In this document: piece by piece, positions 1-7,736 of the stretch
Numbering within the stretch: position 1 is the stretch's first letter
How the letters are laid out: each line of letters begins with the position of its first letter
Assembly: GCA_037440125.1 (NCBI GenBank)
Contig: JBBIUU010000027.1
Location: forward strand, 1-32,551
Source: JAKAJA01 sp037440125
GTDB lineage: Bacteria; Acidobacteriota; UBA4820; DSQY01
Length of the DNA stretch: 32,551 bases
Direction: 5' to 3'
The notes under the pieces: generated by a model
What the model saw: the letters and a program-made list of their open reading frames with translations, nothing else
The model's database searches: none
What the model was told of the DNA's origin: nothing
Translations under genes and position numbers: made by a program

Positions 1-193
1 AGAGGTTGTAGGTCTTGGTCTTGGAGGGCTCGGGATGGCAGTCGAAGACGCTCGTTCCCAGGAGGGCGGCGCCGCCGTCCTCCTCGAAGGTCTTCAGGGA
101 GCGGTCGTTCATCTCGACGATCGTGCCGTCGGCGGAGGTGACGGTGACGGCGACGGGGAACTCCTTCACCCAGGTTCCGGGCTCGTGGGCCAT
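1..193 (-). CDS. Small PAS-domain protein (3' part outside window)
   Basis: The reading frame starts at ATG 193-191 after a strong AAAGGAG ribosome site and runs off the left edge, so only about 64 N-terminal residues are visible. The protein begins MAHEPGTWVKEF and continues through ADGTIVEMNDRS and GTSVFDCHPEP. This is the pattern of small, single-PAS sensor-like proteins of about 100-120 residues, in which EMND and the DCHPEP segment are conserved. Ligand and partner are not visible, and there is no signal peptide, so it is probably cytoplasmic. It lies 30 bp downstream of the pseudouridine synthase on the same strand and may be co-transcribed with it. The PAS assignment is family recognition; a signalling role is inference. 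Confidence 0.75.
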   Translation of the reverse strand, partial: MAHEPGTWVKEFPVAVTVTSADGTIVEMNDRSLKTFEEDGGAALLGTSVFDCHPEPSKTKTYNL

Positions 194-223
194 GAGGGCT
201 CCTTTCGAAGCACAGAGTATAAG

Positions 224-787
224 CTAGGGGGCCGGGCCGAGGAGGGCGTCCTCCTCCTCGGGCGTGAGGAAGCGCCACGCTCCGGAGGGCACGTCGAGAG
301 CGAGAGCGCCGACGCGGGTGCGCTTGAGGTCGGTCACCTTGAGGGGCGTGCCGTGGCGCTCGTCGCGCAGGGCGCCGAAGAGGCGGCGCAGGTGCCGGTT
401 CTTCCCCTCCTCCAGGACCACGCGGAGGCGCGTCTTGCCGCCGGCCATCCCGAGGACCTCCACCTCCCGGCACCGAAGCTCGCCCACCGGCGTGGTGACG
501 CCTGCGATCGCCCGGGCCACGTGGCCGGGCTGGACGGCGCCGCGGACCCACACCTCGTAAGACTTTTGAACCGCCCCTGGCCTCGTGAGAAGGTCCATGA
601 GGCGACCCTCGCGGACGAAGAGGAGGAGGCCCCGGGAGTCCCTGTCGAGGCGTCCCACGGGCACCCACCGGTCGCTCCTGACCCACGCGGGCAGCCGGTC
701 GTAGACGGTGCTCCGGCCGAGCTCGTCGTTCGCCGTGACCGTGCAGCCCTTGGGTTTGTGGAACATCAGGATGCGGGGGTCGGCCAT
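224..787 (-). CDS. RsuA/RluE-type pseudouridine synthase
   Basis: The 187-residue product isomerises uridine to pseudouridine in ribosomal RNA, judged by family. The diagnostic motif GRLDRDSRGLLL is present near residue 46, with the catalytic Asp in GRLD. The start MADPRILMFHKPKGC resembles the family's opening MFNKPYG, and NRHLRRLFGAL is the conserved C-terminal RNA-contact segment. There is no N-terminal S4 domain, which together with the short length points to the RluE-like rather than the RsuA/RluB-like subgroup. The ATG at 787 has no clear Shine-Dalgarno, but no better start exists upstream. The exact rRNA position modified cannot be read from sequence. The gene precedes the PAS gene on the same strand with a 30-bp gap. 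Confidence 0.88.
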   Translation of the reverse strand: MADPRILMFHKPKGCTVTANDELGRSTVYDRLPAWVRSDRWVPVGRLDRDSRGLLLFVREGRLMDLLTRPGAVQKSYEVWVRGAVQPGHVARAIAGVTTPVGELRCREVEVLGMAGGKTRLRVVLEEGKNRHLRRLFGALRDERHGTPLKVTDLKRTRVGALALDVPSGAWRFLTPEEEDALLGPAP

Positions 788-843
788 GGGGAGATGATGG
801 CATAAAGGGAGGGTGAGGTGAGCAGGGAGCAGGGTTCCCTTCC

Positions 844-926
844 GTCATTCCAGGCGTTCCTTCGAAGGGCCCCTGTGCTGGAATCTCGCCTGTTCCCGCA
901 AGCAGAGGCGAGATCCTGAGAATGAC
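844..926. repeat. Palindromic REP-like intergenic element
   Basis: The stretch 788-1074 has no gene. Inside it, GTCATTC at 844-850 is matched by GAATGAC at 920-926. A perfect 9-bp stem (ATCTCGCCT 883-891 with AGGCGAGAT 906-914, 14-nt loop) sits within. A related CCTCAGGATGAC follows at about 943-954. GTCATTCTGAGGATCTC-type palindromes are common dispersed elements in environmental genomes; membership in such a family is inference. Confidence 0.55.
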
Positions 927-1074
927 TTCCCTTCCAGGGAGGCCTCAGGATGACGGTGAGCGATGGGGAAGATGGCGGCCACGATCCAAGAAGTTTGTGG
1001 GGCGTTGGGCCGCCCCCGAGGTCCGCACTGGTCACCCATGCCGCGGCGTGGTAGGTTCGGGTCGAGGTGAGGCC

Positions 1075-1419
1075 ATGAGTAGGGACGGGAAGCGGTTTCA
1101 GGGCGAGGGTTGGGGGGTGGTGAAGCGCTGCGTCACCTGCGGCCGGGAGGAGAGCGCGTGCGTGTGCCCGCCGAAGGCCGTCTTGGGCCTGCCCCACGAG
1201 AAGCAGAGGCCGCGCTTCCGCCTGGAGAAGCGCCGCGGCAAACCCGTCACGATCATCACGCACCTGACGCTCGCCGAGGGGGACCTCAAGGCGCTCGCCT
1301 CCCAGCTCAAGAACCGGCTGGGCACGGGAGGCACCGCCAAGGACGGCGAGATCGAGCTCCAGGGCGACCACCGCGAGGCGCTCGTCCCCATCCTCTCCCA
1401 GCTGGGATTCAGGACCTAA
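1075..1419 (+). CDS. yciH: YciH / SUI1 (eIF1-like) translation factor with N-terminal Cys cluster
   Basis: A 114-residue protein. The C-terminal 60 residues (GKPVTIITHLTL, LASQLKNRLGTGGTAKDGEIELQGDHRE) are the SUI1 fold, with the conserved GTGGTxKDGxIxxQGDHR core. Bacterial YciH is the homologue of eukaryotic eIF1 and is thought to act on initiation fidelity at the 30S subunit. The first 32 residues carry C19, C22, C29 and C31 (CVTC and CVC), a likely zinc-binding knuckle that E. coli YciH lacks. The start chosen is ATG 1075, which follows AGGTGAG; an in-frame ATG at 922 would add 51 residues of unconserved sequence overlapping the palindromic element. It is convergent with the cystathionine enzyme gene. 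Confidence 0.85.
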   Translation: MSRDGKRFQGEGWGVVKRCVTCGREESACVCPPKAVLGLPHEKQRPRFRLEKRRGKPVTIITHLTLAEGDLKALASQLKNRLGTGGTAKDGEIELQGDHREALVPILSQLGFRT

Positions 1420-1444
1420 GCCCATCCCCAGGGCCGTGCGGCCC

Positions 1445-2596
1445 TCAGACCTTTTCCAGCGCCTGGCTCAGGTCGTCGAGGAGGTCCCGCTCGTCCTCGA
1501 TGCCCACGCTGAGGCGCACGAGCCCCGGGCCGATCCCCATGGCGTTCCGTCGCTCCTCGGGGACGGCGGCATGGGTCATGCTCGCCGGGTGGCACGCCAG
1601 GCTCTCCACGCCGCCCAGGCTCTCCGCGAGGGTGAAGACCTCGAGGGCGTTGAGGAAGCGCCGCGCCTCCTCGAGACCCCCCAGGTCGAAGGCCACCATG
1701 GCGCCGAAGCCCTTCGCCTGCCGAGCGTGGATGGCGTGGCCGGGAGCATCGGGCAGCCCGGGGTAGTGGACCCTGCGCACCTTGGGGTGGGCGCTCAGGA
1801 GCGCGGCCACCGCGTTGCCGTTCTGCTCGTGCTGGCGCATGCGGACGCCGAGCGTCTTGAGGCCGCGCAGGACGAGGAAGGCGTCGAAGGGCGAGAGGAT
1901 GGCGCCGATGCTCTTCTGCAGGAGCCTGAGACGCTCGACGACCTTGGCGTCGCTTGTGAGGAGAGCGCCGCCCACGCTGTCGCTGTGGCCATTGAGGTAC
2001 TTCGTCGTGGAGTGGAGGACGAGGTCCGCGCCGTGCTCGAGGGGGCGCTGAAAGTAGGGGGTCATGAAGGTGTTGTCCACCGCCGTGAGGGCCCCGCGGG
2101 CTTTGGCGATGGCCGCGGCGCCCGCGATGTCGGTCACCTCCATCATGGGGTTGGTGGGCGTTTCGAGGTAGAGCATCTTCGTGTTGGGGCGGAAGGCGGC
2201 TTCGACCTCCTTCAGGTCGCTCGATTTCACCCAGGTGAACTCGAGGCCGAAGTTCCGGAACACCAATTCGAAGACGCGGTAGACCCCGCCGTAAGTGTTC
2301 TCCGAGACCACGAGGTGGTCGCCCTTGGAGAAGAGCCCCATGAGGGTGGAGACGGCCGCCATCCCCGAGGCGAAGCACAGCCCGTGGGCCGCGCCCTCGA
2401 GGGCCGCGAGGCTCTCCTCGAGCGCCGTGCGCGTGGGGTTGCTCACGCGGGCGTACTCGTAGCCCGTGTTCACGCCGAGCTCGGGCTGGGCGTAGGTGGA
2501 GGTGGCGAAGATGGGCGTCATGATGGCGCCCGTCACGGGCTCGGGCCTCACGCCGCCGTGGATCGCCAGGGTGTCGAATCGGTGCTTTCTGCTCAT
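1445..2596 (-). CDS. Cystathionine gamma-synthase / gamma-lyase (PLP transsulfuration enzyme)
   Basis: A 383-residue member of the Cys/Met metabolism PLP enzyme family (fold type I), full length for the family. The Schiff-base lysine is K199 in HSTTKYLNGHSD. Other family marks are the YARVSNPTR segment (about 49-56), FASGMAA (75-81), YLETPTNP (143-150), VDNTF (173-177), SLGGVESL and RLSVGIED near the C-terminus. The family makes or cleaves cystathionine, and synthase versus lyase cannot be settled from motifs alone. It begins at ATG 2596 after GGAGAG and lies 19 bp downstream of a cystathionine beta-synthase-type gene. That pairing favours the reverse pathway (homocysteine to cysteine), with this enzyme acting as the gamma-lyase. 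Confidence 0.87.
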   Translation of the reverse strand: MSRKHRFDTLAIHGGVRPEPVTGAIMTPIFATSTYAQPELGVNTGYEYARVSNPTRTALEESLAALEGAAHGLCFASGMAAVSTLMGLFSKGDHLVVSENTYGGVYRVFELVFRNFGLEFTWVKSSDLKEVEAAFRPNTKMLYLETPTNPMMEVTDIAGAAAIAKARGALTAVDNTFMTPYFQRPLEHGADLVLHSTTKYLNGHSDSVGGALLTSDAKVVERLRLLQKSIGAILSPFDAFLVLRGLKTLGVRMRQHEQNGNAVAALLSAHPKVRRVHYPGLPDAPGHAIHARQAKGFGAMVAFDLGGLEEARRFLNALEVFTLAESLGGVESLACHPASMTHAAVPEERRNAMGIGPGLVRLSVGIEDERDLLDDLSQALEKV

Positions 2597-2615
2597 GCGT
2601 CTCTCCGGTGGGGGG

Positions 2616-3335
2616 TCACTCGATGGGCTTGCCGTCCACGAGGCCGTCGTAAGGGTATTTGTTGAGGTAGCGCTCGGAGGAGTCGGGGAAGAGGGTCACG
2701 ACGCGCTTGCCCTCGCCGAGCATGCGGGCGAGGCGCTGGGCGCCGCACGCCGCCGCGCCCGACGAGGAGGCCGCGAGGAGGCCCATCCGCCCCAGGCGAT
2801 CCACCATGGTGTAGGTCTCGGCGTCGGGGATGGTGAAGACGCCGTTCAACAGCGTACGGTCGAAGACCCCGGGCCAGAAGGAGTTCCCGATGCCCTCCAC
2901 GCGGTGCGGCGCCTCGAAGGGGCATCCTCCGAAGAGGGAGCCGGGGGGCTCCACGGCCCAGCACGCCACCGACGGGTTTCTCTCCCTCAAGTAGCGCGCC
3001 ACACCCGTGAAGGTGCCGCCCGAGCCCGCGCCGAGGGCGATCCCGTCCACGCGCCCCTCCATCTGCTCCCAGATCTCCGGCCCCGTGGTCTCGTAGTGGG
3101 CTTGCGGGTTGGCGGGATTCTCGAACTGGTGGAGGAGCACGGCGCTCGGGGTGGCCGCGGCGATGCGCTCGGCCTCCGCCACGGCGCCCAGGATCCTGGT
3201 GTTGCCCTTCGTGACGACGAGCTCGGCGCCCAGGCCCTTCACGAGGGCCATCTTCTCGGGCGCGTAGCCCTCGGGCATGACGATGACGACGCGGTAGCCG
3301 AGCCCGACGCCCGCGAGGGCCACGCCGATCCCCGT
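2616..3335 (-). CDS. Cysteine synthase / cystathionine beta-synthase family enzyme (N-terminus lost in gap)
   Basis: The C-terminal 240 codons of a fold-type II PLP enzyme. It opens at TGIGVALAG, the position just after the substrate-binding SGNTG loop of this family. It contains GAGSGGTFTGV (PLP-phosphate loop) and SSSGAA with the Ser that contacts the PLP ring nitrogen, and ends FPDSSERYLNKYPYDGLVDGKPIE. The Schiff-base lysine and the first 70 or so residues fall in the 100-N gap. No C-terminal CBS-domain pair is present, so it is a short cysteine synthase-like form. Its stop lies 19 bp before the cystathionine gamma-enzyme start, so the two probably form a reverse-transsulfuration operon. 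Donor substrate (serine or O-acetylserine) is not decidable here. Confidence 0.82.
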   Translation of the reverse strand, partial: TGIGVALAGVGLGYRVVIVMPEGYAPEKMALVKGLGAELVVTKGNTRILGAVAEAERIAAATPSAVLLHQFENPANPQAHYETTGPEIWEQMEGRVDGIALGAGSGGTFTGVARYLRERNPSVACWAVEPPGSLFGGCPFEAPHRVEGIGNSFWPGVFDRTLLNGVFTIPDAETYTMVDRLGRMGLLAASSSGAAACGAQRLARMLGEGKRVVTLFPDSSERYLNKYPYDGLVDGKPIE

Positions 3336-3435
3336 NNNNNNNNNNNNNNNNNNNNNNNNNNNNNNNNNNNNNNNNNNNNNNNNNNNNNNNNNNNNNNNNN
3401 NNNNNNNNNNNNNNNNNNNNNNNNNNNNNNNNNNN
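3336..3435. other. Assembly gap (100 N), real size unknown
   Basis: The run of exactly 100 N is a conventional placeholder. It removes the end of endonuclease III and the start of the cysteine synthase-like gene. No sequence is duplicated at its flanks, unlike the second gap. Confidence 0.97.
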
Positions 3436-4037
3436 CCGCACCTCGGCCCCACGGGGCGGCACACGCCCTGCCCGTAGGAGACGAGGAGGCCGTTCACGCT
3501 CAGCCACCAGCGCTTCGGCAGGGTCCTGCGAAGGACCATCTCCGTCTCATCGGGCTCGGAGGTCTCCACGAAGCCCCACCAGTTTAGGATGCGGTGGACG
3601 TGCGTGTCCACGCAGATGCCGGGCCGGCCGAACCCCTCCGTGAGGACGAGGTTGGCGGTCTTGCGGCCCACCCCGGGGAGAGCGAGGAGCGCGTCGAGGT
3701 CGGGTGGGACCTCCCCGGCGTGGCGCTCGAGGAGGAGCGCCGCGATGCTCTTCAGCGCCCGCGCCTTCGTCTTGTAGAAGCCCACGGGCCGGATGGCCGC
3801 CTCGATCTTCGGCAGGGGGAGGGCCAGGAGCTGCTTCGGCGTGGAGGCCAGGGGCCACAGGCGCTCGAAAGCCACCTCGGTCACCACGTCCCGGGTCCTC
3901 AGCGAGAGCACCGTGCCCACGAGGACGGCGAACGGGTCGGGCTGAGCCTCTTTGATGCGGCCCACCACGGGCTCCTCGCGACCCCGCTTCCACTTCTCGA
4001 CCTCCGACAGGAAGCGCGACAGCGTCCTCGCCGTCAT
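3436..4037 (-). CDS. nth: Endonuclease III (C-terminus lost in gap)
   Basis: A DNA glycosylase/AP lyase of base excision repair that removes oxidised pyrimidines. Two hundred residues are visible from ATG 4037. The helix-hairpin-helix LPGVGRKTANLVL includes the catalytic lysine, and GICVDTHVHRI supplies the catalytic Asp. The iron-sulfur motif is C-x6-C-x2-C-x5-C: the first two cysteines, C193 and C200 in VCRPVGPRC, are present and the rest fall in the gap. Only some 15-25 residues should be missing by family length. The ATG at 4037 lacks a clear Shine-Dalgarno. An in-frame upstream extension to 4133 is translated repeat sequence and is not accepted. It is upstream of the cysteine synthase-like gene on the same strand. 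Confidence 0.88.
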
Positions 4038-4074
4038 CGGCTTTTTGGGTCGTGGCCACTTGCTCTCTTTCTTT

Positions 4075-4166
4075 CGCTGGCTCACTGGCTCTCCGACTCT
4101 CTGGCTCATTCTTCTGGTTCTTCCTTCCTTCACCGGCTCTCCGGCTCCCCGGCTCTCCGACTCATT
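4075..4166 (-). repeat. Purine-rich tandem repeat after a stop codon
   Basis: Read on the minus strand, this stretch is a run of degenerate 8-base units of the type GAGAGCCG/GAGAGCCA, starting directly after the stop of the 4169-4582 gene. The 36-bp part at 4131-4166 closely matches 7770-7803, with only a few differences. Confidence 0.7.
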
Positions 4167-4168
4167 CC

Positions 4169-4582
4169 CTACCTCCCAGAAGACGGCCTGTCCTCATCGA
4201 ACGGCGTCCCCCGCGAGGGGTCCACCCAGAGGAGCTCCGAGCTCCGCCGCGTCAGCATCACGCTCCAGTCGCCGATGGCGTCGCGCAGGACCGACCCGAA
4301 GAGGACGCGGTCCTCCTCCTCCGTGAACTTCTCCCGGAACACGTGCCCGAAGGTCGCCACGCCGCCTCGGAGGAGGAAGGCCGGGAATCGCACGCCGCGG
4401 GGCACCTCGAGGTCGCGCAGGCGCGCCTGCCGGTACCCGCAGCGGCGAAGGACCTCCTCGAAGGCCCCCGTGAAATCGCGCCCGTCCACCACGAGGTCGT
4501 GCCGCGACCGGTGGACGCGTCCCTCCGCGAGGTCGCGGAGCACCTCCAGCACCTCGTCGGACGGTGGCGGCACGTCGCCCAT
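4169..4582 (-). CDS. Small protein of unknown function
   Basis: A 137-residue soluble protein beginning MGDVPPPSDEVLEVLRDLAEG and ending near LLWVDPSRGTPFDEDRPSSGR. No signal peptide, membrane segment or known catalytic motif is visible. It has an alternating helix/strand look, and the GVRFPAFLLRGGVATFGHVFREKF segment looks structured. ATG 4582 is preferred because GGAG lies eight bases upstream; an in-frame ATG at 4606 would add eight residues but its GGAG is almost adjacent to the start. Codon bias matches the neighbours, so I take it as real. It is divergent from the secreted TPR gene at 4704. I do not recognise the family. Confidence 0.65.
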   Translation of the reverse strand: MGDVPPPSDEVLEVLRDLAEGRVHRSRHDLVVDGRDFTGAFEEVLRRCGYRQARLRDLEVPRGVRFPAFLLRGGVATFGHVFREKFTEEEDRVLFGSVLRDAIGDWSVMLTRRSSELLWVDPSRGTPFDEDRPSSGR

Positions 4583-4703
4583 GGTCACGCTCCAGGCGGC
4601 AAGCATACTCCAAAGAAACGCCGCCCCGTCCTCACGAATTCGCGCTATCCGGGGCGCACCCGGTATGATGGAGAGGCCAAGCGTAAGGTGGAGGAGGTGG
4701 AGG

Positions 4704-7051
4704 ATGGCTCTCAAGCGCGCCCTTTGGGCGTTGGTCCTCGTGGCCATCAGCGCGGCCGCGTGGGCGCAGTCGCTCTCGGGTTCCTACCGGATCGTGCAGG
4801 ACAGCGACGGGACCAAGCCGAAAGGCGGGGCCGTGGTGGAGCTCACCTTCGGCCAGGGCACCTTCACCTTCCGGGCCGTCATGCCTGGGGAGACGGTGGA
4901 CGACAAGGGCACCTACTCCATCCGGGGCAACACCATCACGATGGAGTTCGCCGAGATGGAGCAGGGGCGGCAGAGCGGTCCCTACTCATTGTCGAACGGC
5001 CTCCTGACGCTGCCCTTCATGATGTTCAGCACCAAGAAGGGGACCTCCACCTGGAGGTCCTCCTGGACGCCGCCTGACCCCAAGGGCAAACCCTCCGGCG
5101 AGTCCTCCCCGCTGACCGAGGTCCTGAGGCAGACGCTGAGGGACGCCCAGTCCCAAGACAACGCCTCGCAGCGGAGCGCCATCGACGCGAGCGCCACGCG
5201 CGAGGCCGCCGAGTGCAAGGGCGGGCTCGCCGAGGCGTACTACGGCCAGGGCATCGCCTACTTCCTGAGGGGGTACCTCTTCGAGGCGTGGTACGCCTTC
5301 GCCAAGGCCGCCAACATGGAGCCCTTCAACGCGGTCTACCTCAACAACCTCTCGACGACCCTCCTCGAGCTCGACCAGTTCGAGCCGGCGACGATCATCC
5401 TGAAGTGGCTCACCGACGCCTTCCCCAACCTCGAGGCGCCCTTCGGCGCGCTCGGCATCGCCTACGTGAAGGGCGGCGAGTGCGAAAAGGGGCGTAGGAC
5501 CCTCGAGCGGGCCATGCAGCTCGACCCCGACAACGGCATGGTCGACTACGCCTACGGCAAGGCCCTCGAATGCCTGGGGCGCAAGGACGAGGCCAAGCGG
5601 TACCTCACGGCGGCCTGGAACAAGGGCTACTCGGGCGACGACGGAGGGGACGGCGGGGGCGGCGAGACGGGGGATGACGGCTCGGGCAGCGGCTCCTCCG
5701 GCAGCGGTTCGGGAGGAACGGGCGGGGTCGGCGGGCACCGGGGCCCCGGAAGCGGCGGGACGGGCGTCACCCCGGGGCCCGCCCGGAGACCGCCCTCCCC
5801 GGGCGGCCGGGGCGGTGAGCAGCGCGGCATCCCCCCCGAGTGGGTGGGCCACTGGGAGGCCAAGTACGTGCGGGCGCGCTCCGGCGAGAACGCGCGGGAG
5901 GCGAGCACCCAGTTCGGCCAGGGCATGACGGGGACCAACATCAACCTCCAGACCCTGGCCTGCGTCAAGGAGTTCTCCATGGAGCTCCGCTCCGACGGCT
6001 CCATCTCCGGGCGCGGCAAGATCATGTACGTCTACCAGGGCAAGGCCCTGAGCCCCGCCGTCATGATGATGCCCGGCGCNNNNNNNNNNNNNNNNNNNNN
6101 NNNNNNNNNNNNNNNNNNNNNNNNNNNNNNNNNNNNNNNNNNNNNNNNNNNNNNNNNNNNNNNNNNNNNNNNNNNNNNNTGTACGTCTACCAGGGCAAGG
6201 CCCTGAGCCCCGCCGTCATGATGATGCCCGGCGCCGCCGTCGCCGCGGGGGGCGGATTCGCGTGCAACCTGAAGAACGGGTTCCAAATCCGCGACTGGAG
6301 CTTCACCGGCACGGTGGACGAGGAGGGCAACGTGGAGATCCGGGGCCTCCCCGGGGAGCAGCTCGACCTCCTGAACGTGGGCAAATGGCAGAAGATCACG
6401 GCGTGGTCGCCCCTGCCGCCCGATGGCTCCGGCGCGGCCATGAAGGGTCCCTTCCACATGCAGGTCACCGTGGAGCAGAACAGCCAGCCCGTCATCCACG
6501 TGGACCAGTGGCTCGACCTGGGCGACAAGCTCATCCGCCGGGTCCACTACCAGGCGCGCATCCTCCGTACCGACGAGCACCTCACGCCCGACTGCAAGTA
6601 CGAGGCTCCCAAAAAGCCCAGGTGCCCCCAGCGCGAGTACCTCAAGACGAAGATCAAATACGCCCCGAAGAACGGCATGACGGTGGAAGCCTCCAAGGAC
6701 CTCGGGACGGGCGAGGTCGGCACGAAGACGGGCGTCAAGGGCTCGGGCGACAGCGGGAGCGTCGAGGCGGGCGTGGACAGCAAGGGGAACGTTTCGCTCG
6801 AGGGCACCTACGGGTCGGCCACCGGCTCCGTCAAGGTGAACATCAACGACGGGTCCTACCAGATGTCCGTGGGCGTCGGCGTGGACACGGGCAAGCTCAC
6901 CCCGCGCGGCTTCCCCGCCAAGATCAAGGAGAAGATCGAGCTGACCTACGACAGCAAGTGCGGCTGGGGGATTAAAGGGACCCTCGGCGGCGAGGCCTTC
7001 GGCGGTTCCGCCGCCATCGAGGGGTGCGTGTTCCTCACGAAGGGACCCTGA
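4704..7051 (+). CDS. Large secreted TPR protein, split only by an assembly artefact
   Basis: The frame reads 4704-6079, then resumes after the gap and runs to 7051. Removing the duplicated 155 bases gives one uninterrupted frame of about 730 residues. Order of parts: signal peptide (about 1-22, MALKRALWALVLVAISAAAWAQ); a lipocalin-like beta domain (about 23-130, LSGSYRIVQ, GTYSIRGNTITMEF); three or four TPR units (about 170-310, AEAYYGQGIAYFLRGYLFEA, GMVDYAYGKALECLGRKDEA); a Gly/Ser/Pro-rich linker (about 313-375); and a beta-rich C-terminal domain with several cysteines and a VxVNINDGSYQMSVGVGV repeat-like end. Start: ATG 4704 follows GGAGG. The signal peptide puts it in the periplasm or envelope. 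The TPRs suggest protein binding; specific function is unknown. Confidence 0.78.
6080..6179. other. Assembly gap flanked by a 55-bp perfect duplication
   Basis: The 55 bases before the N run (6025-6079) are identical to the 55 bases after it (6180-6234). This is what two contig ends overlapping by one k-mer look like. Collapsing 155 bases (one copy plus the N run) restores a continuous reading frame, so no sequence is likely to be missing. Confidence 0.93.
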
Positions 7052-7060
7052 GGGGATGGG

Positions 7061-7092
7061 GCTGGAGAGCTGGAGAGCTGGAGAGCTGGAGA
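7061..7092 (+). repeat. Four exact 8-bp tandem repeats after a stop codon
   Basis: GCTGGAGA is repeated four times without a mismatch, nine bases after the stop of the TPR gene at 7051. The unit resembles the GAGAGCCG units found after other stop codons in this window. Confidence 0.9.
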
Positions 7093-7164
7093 AGGAACCG
7101 CCGCGAGCCTCGCGAAACTGGAGCATGCATTGCGCGCCACGGACGTGAAAGGAGGAGGCTGACC

Positions 7165-7578
7165 ATGCACCGCAGCCGCCTGGGTGGACTGATCATCGAC
7201 TGCAACACCGACGACCTCAAACGGGAGGCCCTCTTCTGGAGCCGGGCGCTCGGCTACGCCGTGAGCGCCTCCCCGAACCCTGAGGGCGACGACATCATCT
7301 CCCTCGTGACGCCCCCAGGGGAGCCCTACATCGAGGTCCAGTCCGTGGACCACCCGAGCCGCGTCCACCTGGACATCAAGACCGACGACCTCGCCGCCGA
7401 GGTCGCTCGCCTCGAGCGCCTCGGCGCCAAGCGCGTGGAAAAGATCGAGACCTGGTGGGTCATGGAAGCCCCCAGCGGCCACCGGTTCTGCGTCATCCCC
7501 CTCCACCCCGGCCAGGACGTCGGCGCGATGAACCTCTGGGAAGAAGCCGTCCGAGCGGAAGAGGAATCAGGTTCCTAG
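7165..7578 (+). CDS. VOC-family (glyoxalase/bleomycin-resistance-like) protein
   Basis: A 137-residue protein with the beta-alpha-beta-beta-beta layout of the vicinal oxygen chelate superfamily. LGGLIIDCNTDDLKREALFWSRALGY forms the first strand and helix, YIEVQSVDHPSRVHLDIKTDDLAAEVARLERLGAKRV the second half, and WWVMEAPSGHRFCVIPL the final strands. H373-type metal ligands are suggested by RVHLDI and the terminal Glu region, but the substrate is not predictable; members include lyases, dioxygenases and binding proteins. The start is ATG 7165 after AAAGGAGGAGG, one of the strongest ribosome sites here; an upstream in-frame ATG at 7024 would overlap the preceding gene. It is monocistronic, about 110 bp downstream of the TPR gene. 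Confidence 0.82.
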   Translation: MHRSRLGGLIIDCNTDDLKREALFWSRALGYAVSASPNPEGDDIISLVTPPGEPYIEVQSVDHPSRVHLDIKTDDLAAEVARLERLGAKRVEKIETWWVMEAPSGHRFCVIPLHPGQDVGAMNLWEEAVRAEEESGS

Positions 7579-7640
7579 GGTGGCATACCTGGGTTGATCC
7601 ACTTTTCCCTCGGTTGCCGTCGCGGCTCCTCCCAATCTCT

Positions 7641-7672
7641 TCTCCGTGCCCTCCGTCTCCGTGGCGAATGGC
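7641..7672. repeat. CTCCGTG-type dispersed intergenic sequence
   Basis: TCTCCGTGCCCTCCGTCTCC followed by GTGGCGAATGGC contains three CTCCGT units. Similar CTCCGTG...GTGGTGAAT strings recur between genes in many environmental bacterial genomes. That is recalled family knowledge and only one copy is in this window. Confidence 0.4.
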
Positions 7673-7687
7673 TTAATCCTTTGCCCC

Positions 7688-7711
7688 TCGCGCCGAGGCG
7701 GCGCTCCTACC
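7688..7711 (-). repeat. REP-like element of the GTAGGAGCG class
   Basis: On the minus strand it reads GTAGGAGCGCCGCC then TCGGCGCGA, with a CGCCG/CGGCG stem. This matches the layout of the GTAGGAGCG...CGCGA REP sequences described in pseudomonads and xanthomonads. A single copy is visible, so identity as a mobile REP is inference. Confidence 0.45.
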
Positions 7712-7736
7712 TGCATTGCTCTTGACCCAATAAGCA

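Noticed and set aside
2616..4133. One 505-codon frame joining endonuclease III and the cysteine synthase-like enzyme
   Set aside because: The two are joined only across 100 N; each matches a separate family, so the fusion is an artefact of gap length.
4038..4133. N-terminal extension of endonuclease III
   Set aside because: The added residues (RMSQRVGEPVSQRKKESK) are translated repeat units; the conserved part begins after ATG 4037.
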